From assembly GCF_025950095.1 (NCBI RefSeq), contig NZ_JAPDDR010000002.1:372001-436000 (forward strand): DNA of 64,000 nt. The letters are read 5' to 3'. Source of the stretch: Luteolibacter rhizosphaerae. GTDB taxonomy: Bacteria > Verrucomicrobiota > Verrucomicrobiia > Verrucomicrobiales > Akkermansiaceae. The position numbers were made by a program, and so were the translations under genes. The stretch's first letter is position 1. Every line of letters starts with the position of its first letter. Below the pieces are notes generated by a model. That model saw nothing but the letters and a program-made list of their open reading frames with translations. It did no database searches and had not been told where the DNA came from. Below are positions 45,205 to 54,341 of the stretch, one piece after another.

Positions 45205-46209
45205 ATGAGCTGGATCCAGGAAAACCGTTTCGCCGCCGGACTCGGCGGTATCACCGCCGTCGCCGCTGCCGGCCTGATCGCTTGGGCGGTCAGCGCGGGC
45301 AATGGCTACACCAAGGCCAAGGAGGAGTTCGACACCACCGCTCAAGAAGTGGATAAGATGGTGAAAGGCCCTGTCTTCCCGAACGACGAAAACCTCTCCG
45401 AGAAGGAGAAGGCCGTGAAGGATTACAAGGAGTCCGTCTCCAAGCTGGAGCAGGCCTTCGACAAGTTCCGCGCGCCGACCCCGGCCAACATCGAGCCCGG
45501 TGACTTCAACGACGCCGTGAAGAAGGCGCTCGAAGCCGCCACCAAGGCGATCACCGATGCCAAGGGTGAAGTGCCCGCCGACTTCTTCATCGGCTTCGAA
45601 GCCTACAAGGACGCCCCGGCCCGCAAGGAAGCCACCGGCATCCTGAGCTACGAGCTGGAAGCCATCAGCAACCTCTTCGCCAGCCTCGCCGCTTCCGGCC
45701 CGGCCAAGGTGCTTAACGTGACCCGCCCGCTGCTTGAAGAAGAAGAAGGCAAGGTCTTCGACGGCAAGGGCAAGAGCTACCGCGCCCTGCCGATCGAAAT
45801 CTCCTTCAACGGCAAGGAAGATGTCCTGCGCAAGTTCCTCTCGTCCTTGGATGACTCCGGGAAGTTCTACTATGTGATCCGCTCGGTTCGCGTGGTGAAC
45901 GAGAAGCTGAAGGCTCCGACCGCTGCCGATGGTCAGTTCAAGACGGAGGAAGCCGGTGCCGAAGGCGCGGCTGCCGCGCCTGCCGCCGATCCCTTCGGTG
46001 GTGCCGCTGCCGGTGGCTTCGTGCTGCCGGGAGAAGGCGATGCCGCCGCCCCCGCTGCTCCTGACGCTGCTGCTCCTGCCCCCGCTCCCGAGGCCGCCGC
46101 GCCTGCTGCCGGTGGCAGCGGTGTGATCCTTCAAGAAGTCCTCGGTGCAGAGAAGATCAATGTCTTCCTCCGCATCGACATCATCCAATTCCTCGACGCG
46201 AAGGCTTAA
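45205..46209 (+). CDS. Amuc_1100-like membrane-anchored pilus platform protein
   Basis: The 334-residue protein begins MSWIQENRFAAGLGG with one membrane helix (TAVAAAGLIAWAVSA, about residues 15-30). A coiled coil and an alpha/beta domain follow, containing SYELEAISNLFASLAAS, KVLNVTRPLL and LPIEISFNGKEDVLRKFLSS. A Pro/Ala-rich linker and a last strand VFLRIDIIQFLDAK end it. These blocks parallel Amuc_1100 of Akkermansia, a protein known for signalling to host receptors, as I remember its sequence. The layout resembles PilO (one helix, coiled coil, ferredoxin-like domain), so a platform role is likely. It lies between the PilM/N gene and the Amuc_1099-like gene. Confidence 0.85.
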   Translation: MSWIQENRFAAGLGGITAVAAAGLIAWAVSAGNGYTKAKEEFDTTAQEVDKMVKGPVFPNDENLSEKEKAVKDYKESVSKLEQAFDKFRAPTPANIEPGDFNDAVKKALEAATKAITDAKGEVPADFFIGFEAYKDAPARKEATGILSYELEAISNLFASLAASGPAKVLNVTRPLLEEEEGKVFDGKGKSYRALPIEISFNGKEDVLRKFLSSLDDSGKFYYVIRSVRVVNEKLKAPTAADGQFKTEEAGAEGAAAAPAADPFGGAAAGGFVLPGEGDAAAPAAPDAAAPAPAPEAAAPAAGGSGVILQEVLGAEKINVFLRIDIIQFLDAKA

Positions 46210-46222
46210 CAAACCCACGTCC

Positions 46223-47287
46223 ATGTCCAAGCTACCGAAAAACTTTGAAAAGATCCTGCTCGGCGTTGGTGGCGTGTGTGCCATCGGCTTCGCCGCCATG
46301 GGATTCATGAAACTCGGCGCAGTCGAAAACGACTTCTCCGCCACGGTGCCCAAGTCGGGTAAAGACGAGATCGCGATCCCGGAAGCCCCGGCCACCGCCA
46401 AGGCGGTGAACTCGCTGACCTCGAACCGCACCATCGAAGTGGGCCAAGCCGGGGATCGCCCGGTGGATCTCTTCATCGGCGTGCCGCTTTTCGTCGATAA
46501 GAACAACCTTACCGATCCCGTCGATCCGCTCGCCACGGGTGGTCGCGTCGTTCATCCGCCGATCCCGAACGATTGGTGGATCAAGACCGGTGCCAACATG
46601 ACCTTCGCCGACTCGCCGCAGCGCGACGACGACAGCGACGGCTTCTCCAACCTCGACGAATACGAGGCGAAGACCGATCCGGTCGATGGCAAGAGCATCC
46701 CGCCGCTCATCTACAAGCTCGCCTACCTTAAGGACGAGTCGATCAAGTGGTATGTCGAGTTCGGCTTCGAGTCGGAAGGCAAGTGGGGTCCGAAGCTCCT
46801 CGGCCAGATGCCGGACAAGAAGGCATTCAACAACCGTGTAGGTGCCGCTGAGATGCTCGCTCCGGGGGACACCTTCTTCATCGGCAAGCAGCCCTTCCAG
46901 AACCGTTTCAAGTTCATTGGTATCGTCCAGAAGGAAGTTACTAGCAAGCGCACCGGCCTGACGCAGAACGTCAACGTGGCCGAGTTTGAAGACCTCAAGC
47001 CCAACAAGAAGGGCACGAAGTACCAATCCCAGTATGGTCTCCCGGACGCGGAGATCGATGCCAATGCCTACTATGATCGCACCGCGGTGCTGGATCTCCA
47101 GGCCATCGGTGAATCGGGTAAGGAATTCAAGGTCGAGGAAGGCACTACCTTTGCCCTGCCGCCGAGCGCGACAGAGAAGAAGTACCTCCTCAAAACAGTG
47201 ACGCCGGAAGGCATCGAGGTTGAGTACACCGAGGGAACTGAGACGAAAACCGTTTCAATTCCAAAGGGCGGCACAGCTACAAAGTAA
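46223..47287 (+). CDS. Amuc_1099-like membrane-anchored protein with Ca-binding repeat
   Basis: The 354-residue product has a single N-terminal membrane helix (ILLGVGGVCAIGFAAMGFM) and a periplasmic part. It includes a thrombospondin type-3-like calcium loop, DDDSDGFSNLDEYEAKTDP, at about residues 138-156. No enzyme motif is present. By order it corresponds to Amuc_1099. It could play the role of PilP, linking the inner-membrane platform to the secretin (inference). I chose the ATG at 46223, 14 bases after the previous stop; the open frame starts earlier but overlaps that gene. Confidence 0.82.
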   Translation: MSKLPKNFEKILLGVGGVCAIGFAAMGFMKLGAVENDFSATVPKSGKDEIAIPEAPATAKAVNSLTSNRTIEVGQAGDRPVDLFIGVPLFVDKNNLTDPVDPLATGGRVVHPPIPNDWWIKTGANMTFADSPQRDDDSDGFSNLDEYEAKTDPVDGKSIPPLIYKLAYLKDESIKWYVEFGFESEGKWGPKLLGQMPDKKAFNNRVGAAEMLAPGDTFFIGKQPFQNRFKFIGIVQKEVTSKRTGLTQNVNVAEFEDLKPNKKGTKYQSQYGLPDAEIDANAYYDRTAVLDLQAIGESGKEFKVEEGTTFALPPSATEKKYLLKTVTPEGIEVEYTEGTETKTVSIPKGGTATK

Positions 47288-47353
47288 ATCAATTCGTTTT
47301 TGAAAAAATCGCTTCCCAATCGCCGGTCTGACCGGCAGAACACAGCCCCAACC

Positions 47354-49984
47354 ATGCAAAAAACGCCAACCAATCGCACCTGCAAGACTGCCGCCACGCT
47401 GATGGCTTTGGCAGCTGTCATGCCGGTCACCCTTACGGTTGCCAACGCCGGCGAAGGATACTCCGGCGGCGGCGGCTATAGCGGTCTCGCCCAAAAGGAA
47501 ATGATCCGCCGCCAAAACGCGGTTGCAGACGCGGACCGTCTGCTCGTCGAAGGCCGCGAGGCCTACGCGAAGGAGAAGTACAAGGAAGCCGTGGACAAGT
47601 ATCGTGAAGCCCTCGCCGTCCTCCCGGATGCGCCGATGGTTGCCGATCGCCGCGCCGTCCTCGTCGCCCACCTTGGCGACGCTTCCACCGCTCTGGGTGA
47701 TGCCTACCGCCGGGTTGGCAAGTATGAAGAAGCCCGCTCCCTCACTGCTGCGGTGCTCGAAGAAGATCCGCACAACGTGGATGCCAAGCGCATCAACGAG
47801 TGGCTTGACGATCCGATCCGCACGAACCCGGCGCTCACCTACGAGCACACCGAGAACGTCGACAAGGTCCGCCGCAGCCTCTACCTCGCCGAAGGTGCCT
47901 ACAACCTCGGCAAGTATGACGACGCTTTCCGTCACTACGAGGACGTCATCCGCGTGGACCCCTTCAACAAGGCCGCCCGTCGTGGTATGGAGCGCCTTGC
48001 CCAGGCCAAGACCGATTACTATCGCGCCGCTTACGACCACACCCGCGCCGAGCTTCTCTCGCAGGTGGACGCGGCATGGGAGCTTTCCGTTCCGCCGATC
48101 ATTTCGGACATCCCGGCTTCCGGCACCGATAGCAATGTCGTTTCCGGCGGCACCACCTACATCCTCGAAAAGCTTCGCGACATCACCATCCCGGTGATCG
48201 ACTTCGAAGACACCTCCGTGGAAGAGGCCATCGACTTCCTCCGCCTGCGCTCCCGCGAGCTGGACACCAAGGAAGCCGATCCGACCCGCAAGGGCATCAA
48301 CTTCGTGATTCGCAAGCCCCGCTCCGGCGGCAGCGGTGATGCCGCTCTGGATGCCGACGCCGCTGGCGGTCTCGGTGCCACCGCGGACCCGGGCTCCCTC
48401 CGCATCCGCGAACTGCGCCTTCGCAACGTTCCGCTTGCTGAAGCCCTGAAGTACATCTGCGAACAGACCAAGCTGCGCTACAAGGTCGACGAATACGCCG
48501 TGACCCTCGTGCCGGCCACGGAAACGGATGAAGATCTATTCAACCGCACCTTCCGCGTTCCGCCGGATTTCCTCGCCAAGCTTGGCGGTGGCGGCGCAGC
48601 CGACGCGGGTGGTGGCGATGCCGATCCCTTCGCTTCGGATGCCGGTGGCGGCACCGGTGCGCGTATCCAGCCCCGCGCGAACGAAACCGATCTGCTCAAG
48701 CAGAACGGCGTGAAGTTCCCGGAAGGCGCCTCGGCCAAGTTCTTCCCGGGCAACTCGACGCTCCTCGTCCGTAACACCCCGACCAACCTCGACCTGATCG
48801 AGGGCATCGTGGACAACATGGGCAAGGACACGCCGAAGCAGGTGAAGATCTCCACCAAGTTCGTGGAAATCTCCCAGGAGAACACCGACGAGCTCGGCTT
48901 CGATTGGATCGTCTCGCCCTTCGGTCTCTCCGCGAACTCCGTCTTCCTCGGCGGTGGCACGGTGAGCGCCGGCCAGACCCGCACGAATGCTGACTTCATC
49001 GGCACCGTTTCCGGCGTGAACATCCCGGGCGTCCCGGCTGCGACCGGCACCAATGTGAGCGACATCGTGACCGCCGGTCTTCGTTCCGGTGACGGCGCGA
49101 TCAACCGCAACAACATCGATGCCGTCCTGAACAATCCGAACCGCACCGCACAGAGCGCCAGCCCGGCACCGGGTATCGCTGCTCTCACCGGTCTGTTCTC
49201 GGATGGCCAGGTGCAGCTCATCATGCGCGGTCTCGCCCAGAAGAAGGGCACCGACCTGATGACCGCTCCCAGCGTGACCGCCCGCTCGGGTGAGAAGGCG
49301 CTGATCGAGATCATCCGCGAATTCATCTACCCGACCGAATACGAGCCCCCGGAACTTCCGAACTCGATCGGTGCGACCGGTGGTGGTGGTATCGGCATCG
49401 GCGGTGGTAACTCCGGTATCTTCCCGGTGACCCCTGCTACCCCGACCTCCTTCGAAACCCGCAACACGGGTGTTACCCTCGAAATCGAGCCCACCATCGG
49501 TGGTAACGACTTCGTGATCGACCTCCGCTTCGCTCCGGACATCGTCGAGTTCGAAGGCTTTGTGAACTACGGCAGCCCGATCCAATCGCCTGCCACCGAC
49601 TTCCTCGGCAACCCGACGACCGTGACCATCACGGAAAACCGGATCGAGATGCCGGTGTTCTCGAGCCGCCGCGTGACCACGGCCCTCACCATCTTCGACG
49701 GTTACACCGTCGCAGTCGGTGGCCTGATGCGCGAGGACGTGCAAACCGTTGAAGATAAGGTGCCTGTGCTTGGTGACCTCCCGGTCGTCGGCCGCCTGTT
49801 CCAGTCCAAGGCTGAGAACCGGATCAAGAGCAACCTGATCATCTTTGTTACCGCACAGATCATCGACGCGACCGGCAAGCCGATCCGCGAGAGCGCTGCA
49901 ACCGCTGGCAATGCGCCGGTGAGCGATGCTCTCCCGACCGCCACCGGCGGTGCCGATCTGCTTCCGCCGCCTCCGGCCGAGTAA
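47354..49984 (+). CDS. Type II/III secretin, PilQ-like, with N-terminal TPR region
   Basis: The 876-residue outer-membrane secretin has a signal peptide (TAATLMALAAVMPVTLTVANA), then helical repeats of TPR type (about residues 45-190; AKEKYKEAVDKYREALAVLP). N-domains (about 270-480, including ITIPVIDFEDTSVEEAIDFLR) and the secretin core (about 580-850) follow, the latter with KVPVLGDLPVVGRLFQSK and LIIFVTAQIID at its end. Low-complexity Gly/Ala loops lie between N-domains. It forms the gated pore for pilus extrusion. The ATG at 47354 gives the signal peptide. It is the last gene of the cluster, followed by a strong terminator. Confidence 0.93.
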   Translation: MQKTPTNRTCKTAATLMALAAVMPVTLTVANAGEGYSGGGGYSGLAQKEMIRRQNAVADADRLLVEGREAYAKEKYKEAVDKYREALAVLPDAPMVADRRAVLVAHLGDASTALGDAYRRVGKYEEARSLTAAVLEEDPHNVDAKRINEWLDDPIRTNPALTYEHTENVDKVRRSLYLAEGAYNLGKYDDAFRHYEDVIRVDPFNKAARRGMERLAQAKTDYYRAAYDHTRAELLSQVDAAWELSVPPIISDIPASGTDSNVVSGGTTYILEKLRDITIPVIDFEDTSVEEAIDFLRLRSRELDTKEADPTRKGINFVIRKPRSGGSGDAALDADAAGGLGATADPGSLRIRELRLRNVPLAEALKYICEQTKLRYKVDEYAVTLVPATETDEDLFNRTFRVPPDFLAKLGGGGAADAGGGDADPFASDAGGGTGARIQPRANETDLLKQNGVKFPEGASAKFFPGNSTLLVRNTPTNLDLIEGIVDNMGKDTPKQVKISTKFVEISQENTDELGFDWIVSPFGLSANSVFLGGGTVSAGQTRTNADFIGTVSGVNIPGVPAATGTNVSDIVTAGLRSGDGAINRNNIDAVLNNPNRTAQSASPAPGIAALTGLFSDGQVQLIMRGLAQKKGTDLMTAPSVTARSGEKALIEIIREFIYPTEYEPPELPNSIGATGGGGIGIGGGNSGIFPVTPATPTSFETRNTGVTLEIEPTIGGNDFVIDLRFAPDIVEFEGFVNYGSPIQSPATDFLGNPTTVTITENRIEMPVFSSRRVTTALTIFDGYTVAVGGLMREDVQTVEDKVPVLGDLPVVGRLFQSKAENRIKSNLIIFVTAQIIDATGKPIRESAATAGNAPVSDALPTATGGADLLPPPPAE

Positions 49985-50012
49985 GCTTAGAACGATCAAA
50001 GGATCAATCACG

Positions 50013-50048
50013 CGGGCGGAAGGGAAACCTTCCGCCCGTTTTCTTTCC
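50013..50048 (+). terminator. Strong intrinsic terminator after the secretin gene
   Basis: CGGGCGGAAGG (50013-50023) pairs perfectly with CCTTCCGCCCG (50028-50038) around a GAAA tetraloop, followed by TTTTCTTTCC. It separates the pilus cluster from coaE-rho. Confidence 0.92.
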
Positions 50049-50108
50049 GTCGGGAGTCGGTTGGATTTGCCAGTTGCACGGATCGGTCTCCCGCTCCTAT
50101 CTCGGCCC

Positions 50109-52034
50109 ATGCACGTCTTCGGCCTGAGCGGTGGGATCGCGAGCGGGAAATCCACGGCCTGTCGTCTTCTCGCGGAGATCTTCCCGGGCACGGTGCTTTT
50201 TGATGCCGACGCTTGTGTACACGCGCTCTTGGCCAAGCCGGGACCGGTCGCTTATGCGATTGCAGCTCGTTTCGGCTCCGGAGTGATCGCCGCGGATGGA
50301 TCGGTCAGCCGGGCGGTGCTGCGGGAGATCGTGTTTCAGGACCCGCATGCACGTAAGGATCTGGAAGGCATCGTCCACCCCCGGGTCCGCGAGGAATGTC
50401 TTGAATCTTCGGCATCCGCCCGCAGAATGGGCGCGGCCCTCTTCGTTGCGGACATTCCGCTGCTCTTCGAGAACGGATTCGACCTCGGCCAACAGGCGAA
50501 TCTCCTCGTTGCCGCCGGAAACGAAACCCGGCGCAGACGATTGCGGGAGCGCAACGGATTCGACGATGCTAAAATCGATGCCGTTTTCGCGGCCCAGATG
50601 CCCCAGGATGAAAAGCTCCGCCGTGCGGATCATGTGTTCTGGAATGAAGGCCCGGCCACCGTCCTTGAAGCGCAACTCAGGCGCTTCCTCCAATCCCACG
50701 CTATCATGAGCGAAGACACCGAGCTCCCCGAGCTTCCCGCAGGAACCTCTGCCGCCGTCCAAGAAACCGCGCCTGCCCCGCAGGTGATCGATATCAATTC
50801 CTTCCGCCTCAAGCCTTTGGGAGAGTTGCTCGCGATGGCGGAAGCGGTGCCGGCGCGGATCACTCCCGGGGCACCGAAGACCCAGTTGATTTTCGAGCTC
50901 CTTAGCTTTTACGCGAACGAGGGCGCCACCTTGATCGGCGAGGGAATCGTCGAACAAGCGAAGGAGAACTACGCCATGCTGCGCGACCCCGCCCGCAGCT
51001 TCCGCACTTGTCCGGATGACCTTTACGTGAACGGGCACCTGCTCCGCGATCACAACCTGCGTGCGGGCAATCGCGTGAAAGTCCGGATTCGTGCGCCGCG
51101 GGACCGTGACAAGTATCTTTCCGCCACCGAGATCTTGGAGATCGAGGGCATCCCCCTCGCCGAGTACAAGACTCCGAAGGAGTTCGACAAGCTCACCCCG
51201 CTTTTCCCGGACCGCCGCATCGTGCTGGAGGGTGAGGGACCGGAGGCCATCGGCGTGCGCGTCCTCGATCTCGTCGCCCCGCTTGGCAAGGGCCAGCGCG
51301 GCCTGATCGTGGCTCCGCCGCGTGGAGGCAAGACGATCTTGCTCAAGCAGATCGCCAAGTCGATCCGGCGCAATCATCCCGAGGTCGAATTGATCGTGGT
51401 GCTGCTGGATGAGCGCCCGGAGGAAGTTACCGACTTCGAAGAAACGGTGGGGACCACGGTCTATGCTTCAACCTTCGATGAGGCACCGCGCCGGCACGCC
51501 CAAGTGGCGGACCTTGTGATCGAACGGGCGCGCCGCTTGGTGGAGCAAGGGAAGGATGTCGTGCTTTTGCTGGATAGCTTGACCCGTCTCGCCCGGGGCC
51601 ATAACGCCGCGAATCAAGGCGGGCCGATTGGCAGCGGCGGGGTAAGTCCGGCAGCGCTCCAAAAATCGCGGAAGTTCTTCGGGAATGCGCGGAATGTCGA
51701 GGAGGGCGGTAGTTTGACCGTTCTCGCAACCGCTCTCATCGAAACCGAGAGCCGGATGGATGACGTGATTTTCGAGGAGTTCAAGGGGACCGGTAACATG
51801 GAGGTGCGCTTGGACCGGGAGCTTGCGGAACGCCGCGTTTACCCGGCGATCCACATCCCGCAGAGCGGCACCCGCAACGACGACCGCCTCTACCATCCTG
51901 AAGAATTCGTGAAGGTTTTGGATATTCGTAGACAACTGGCCCAGTTGCCGGTGGGGGATGCCATCGAGACCCTTCTCAAGAACCTCCGCGCTACGAAAAC
52001 CAATGCGGAATTGCTCCTTCGGGGCTTGCGCTAA
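50109..52034 (+). CDS. Dephospho-CoA kinase fused in frame to transcription termination factor Rho
   Basis: One open frame of 641 residues. Residues 1-199 are CoaE: P-loop [44 protein letters not shown] and [14 protein letters not shown]. From about residue 220 the frame is Rho: the N-terminal helical domain ([11 protein letters not shown]), the RNA-binding cold-shock domain, then the ATPase with Walker [12 protein letters not shown], Walker [14 protein letters not shown] and the Q/R loops ([12 protein letters not shown]). There is no stop between them. An internal ATG at 50706 ([11 protein letters not shown]) could start Rho alone, but no Shine-Dalgarno precedes it. Both catalytic domains look intact. 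CoaE makes coenzyme A; Rho terminates transcription. Confidence 0.93.
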   Translation: MHVFGLSGGIASGKSTACRLLAEIFPGTVLFDADACVHALLAKPGPVAYAIAARFGSGVIAADGSVSRAVLREIVFQDPHARKDLEGIVHPRVREECLESSASARRMGAALFVADIPLLFENGFDLGQQANLLVAAGNETRRRRLRERNGFDDAKIDAVFAAQMPQDEKLRRADHVFWNEGPATVLEAQLRRFLQSHAIMSEDTELPELPAGTSAAVQETAPAPQVIDINSFRLKPLGELLAMAEAVPARITPGAPKTQLIFELLSFYANEGATLIGEGIVEQAKENYAMLRDPARSFRTCPDDLYVNGHLLRDHNLRAGNRVKVRIRAPRDRDKYLSATEILEIEGIPLAEYKTPKEFDKLTPLFPDRRIVLEGEGPEAIGVRVLDLVAPLGKGQRGLIVAPPRGGKTILLKQIAKSIRRNHPEVELIVVLLDERPEEVTDFEETVGTTVYASTFDEAPRRHAQVADLVIERARRLVEQGKDVVLLLDSLTRLARGHNAANQGGPIGSGGVSPAALQKSRKFFGNARNVEEGGSLTVLATALIETESRMDDVIFEEFKGTGNMEVRLDRELAERRVYPAIHIPQSGTRNDDRLYHPEEFVKVLDIRRQLAQLPVGDAIETLLKNLRATKTNAELLLRGLR

Positions 52035-52166
52035 TGCGTGTTGTGTGGCATGGCATTGACATTGCATTCAGTGGCTTTTGCGGATCAATGTGAAGACGCC
52101 GTGAAGAGCGCGTTTGCGCCAAGAATCTGCTTGTCAAAGCAGGGGAGGGGCTGAAGGTTTTCCCAC

Positions 52167-54227
52167 ATGAAAACCCGCCGGACCTTGCTCACCCTTGCAG
52201 CCCTTATGACCGTTCAGGCCGCGAAAGCGGACTTGGTCATGGCATTGGGTGCAAACAAAACCCACTATCAGATTAGCGGCCAAACCCTCCGTTTCGAAGG
52301 TGGCGAATTGAACCTTTTCCTTCGCGACGGCTTGGTCATTCTTGACGGTGCCTGCGTCATCGACCCGCAGCTTTTCTTCTTCCCGCCCAGCAATATCCCG
52401 CCGTGTCCGCTTGGTGCCACCGGCTTCATCGCGACAGGTGATGTGGATCGCGACGGCGTGCGCGATGACAATCAATACTGGTCGGTGGCGAGCGTGATTC
52501 CCGCGTTCGTGATCGAGCCGTCCCGCCCGGAGATTCCCCAGCTTTATTCCGGCCCGCCTTCAAAGCTGCCGCGCCCGCTCCAGAACTTCCGCGACGACGC
52601 GGTGGTTACTTTCTACGACATCAGCACGGCGGTGGTGCGCCAGTATGATCAGTCCCGCTACGAACTCATTCGTCCCTACGGCTCGGTCCGCCAGGTGGAA
52701 ACGGCACAGGCTTTGGGCAACGTGCTGGCCGACGGTAACATCGAGGTAATCGTCACTGGTGCCGATATTGCGGGCTCGCCGCTTTCCGTCCCCGTCGCGG
52801 TGACGGGTCCTTTCATCAACGAAGATGACGAGCTTGTCCCCGGGATGACCGGTCCGCAATGGGCTGCAGCCATTCGGGAAGCGCTGAACGACGTGGACGC
52901 CATCACCGACTTTTACAGCGTGGGCGGACAAGGTAACTTGGTCACGCTGAGCGAAATTGTTCCGAACGGCAATGATCCGACCCTTAACATCAATCTCCAG
53001 CCTGGCACGGCGGTAGTGGTTGGTCTGCCTTCCACGGTAAGCCTCAATACCACGGTGGGAGCTTTCAATGCGCCCGTGGCCGCTCTGAAGCAGATGAACG
53101 AGGAGATCGTTCCGGGCCAATACATCTTCACCTTCCCACGCCTCGGTAGTCCGGATCTCAATCCGGTTGCGATTCCGGTGACCATCGTGCCGAACTTGGA
53201 GGCCGTGAATCCCGCCTCCCGCACGCGCGCCGGCTTCCGCTTCACCTCCGGCACATGGAATGGCGATATCTACCAGATGGATCCCCGTTTGATCAGCAGG
53301 ATCACATGGACGGGTAATGACCGCTCAGTAATCCGTCCGGGAGACCAGTTCTATTTCTCGATCTTGAACGATGCCGAGGATTTCCTGCAGTTCCCCCCGA
53401 CCATCCCACAGAACCCGGTGCTGCTGCCGATTCCGACGGTCCAGCAATACAATCTGCCTCCGTTCTTCTTCGACGTCGGTCAAACCGGCGTGATGGACCT
53501 GCGGTATCAGCGGAATTTGTTGACCAATGGCGTATCGGGTGACTTCTCCGAGCGTAATTTCCGCGCCAAGGTGGCCTTCGTGGATAGCTTCAACGGCTTC
53601 GTCCAAACCACCTTCCCGCTTGGGACGATGAAGCGCGACCTGACCCCGAAGGGTGATATCGACAGGGACGGGATGACGAATGTCGAAGAGTTCGCCTACC
53701 AGTTCCCCACCAACGAGGATATTTCGGCACGTGCTCGCGAGCAATTTGTTCCTGGCCCGCCTAGCCTCTTCAATGGCATCCCTGTAACGGAGCGGTTCTC
53801 TCGCGTAATCACGAAAGTCCCGACGCCGATCATCGACTCGGCCGATCAGCCGACCGGTCCTGCTGCTCCCTTCCTTGATGAGGAAGACAAGGTAACCTTG
53901 GAAGTGCCGGTCCGTCCGCGCACGGGCAATACCCTGCGCTACAGCTTTGTGGAGAGGATCGAAGGGAAGAAGAAGGGTAAGAAGATCAGGATCCCTCAGG
54001 ACTACACTGTCTCCAGCCGTTTTGTGGAATCTTCCATGCAGGTGATCCTCGAGGTCGAACTGGTAGCTGCCGGTGGACAGACCGTCGGATTCCGGACTCG
54101 TGCGGGCGAAACCACCGTGAATTTGACACAGGAGTTCTTGGTCCTGAAGGCCAACAATCCGCTTGTCGGCGAGGAAGCAACTGTTCCTGACATCCAAGTG
54201 ATCCTCGATGCCGTTACGGTGAAGTAA
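52167..54227 (+). CDS. Large secreted protein with Ca-binding DxDxDG loops, unknown function
   Basis: The 686-residue product has a signal peptide (RTLLTLAALMTVQAAKA) and a mostly beta-strand mature part. I do not recognise a family. Two thrombospondin type-3-like calcium loops are visible: GDVDRDGVRDDNQYW at about residue 91 and KGDIDRDGMTNVEEFAY at about residue 495. The latter type often borders dockerin-like or repeat regions in Verrucomicrobiota. No sorting signal is obvious at the C-terminus. It stands alone between rho and rnd, with about 130 gene-free bases upstream. Confidence 0.78.
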   Translation: MKTRRTLLTLAALMTVQAAKADLVMALGANKTHYQISGQTLRFEGGELNLFLRDGLVILDGACVIDPQLFFFPPSNIPPCPLGATGFIATGDVDRDGVRDDNQYWSVASVIPAFVIEPSRPEIPQLYSGPPSKLPRPLQNFRDDAVVTFYDISTAVVRQYDQSRYELIRPYGSVRQVETAQALGNVLADGNIEVIVTGADIAGSPLSVPVAVTGPFINEDDELVPGMTGPQWAAAIREALNDVDAITDFYSVGGQGNLVTLSEIVPNGNDPTLNINLQPGTAVVVGLPSTVSLNTTVGAFNAPVAALKQMNEEIVPGQYIFTFPRLGSPDLNPVAIPVTIVPNLEAVNPASRTRAGFRFTSGTWNGDIYQMDPRLISRITWTGNDRSVIRPGDQFYFSILNDAEDFLQFPPTIPQNPVLLPIPTVQQYNLPPFFFDVGQTGVMDLRYQRNLLTNGVSGDFSERNFRAKVAFVDSFNGFVQTTFPLGTMKRDLTPKGDIDRDGMTNVEEFAYQFPTNEDISARAREQFVPGPPSLFNGIPVTERFSRVITKVPTPIIDSADQPTGPAAPFLDEEDKVTLEVPVRPRTGNTLRYSFVERIEGKKKGKKIRIPQDYTVSSRFVESSMQVILEVELVAAGGQTVGFRTRAGETTVNLTQEFLVLKANNPLVGEEATVPDIQVILDAVTVK

Positions 54228-54341
54228 GGATTGCCTTCGTCCCGTTCCGAATGATCCGGGATTTTGAATTCGACAATGGCTCCGGAGTCCGCGATCAGGG
54301 CTCCGGAGCTTTCCCTTTCGCCTGAAGGCTTCCCCCGGGTC

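Noticed and set aside
43327-50236. Long minus-strand open frames opposite the pilus cluster (587 and 566 codons)
   Set aside because: Antisense shadows of the PilM/N and secretin genes, without signal peptides or domains.
50690-50720. Frameshift or missed stop between coaE and rho
   Set aside because: The frame is open with normal codon use throughout and both domains align without gap; nothing in the sequence suggests an error, though resequencing is the real test.
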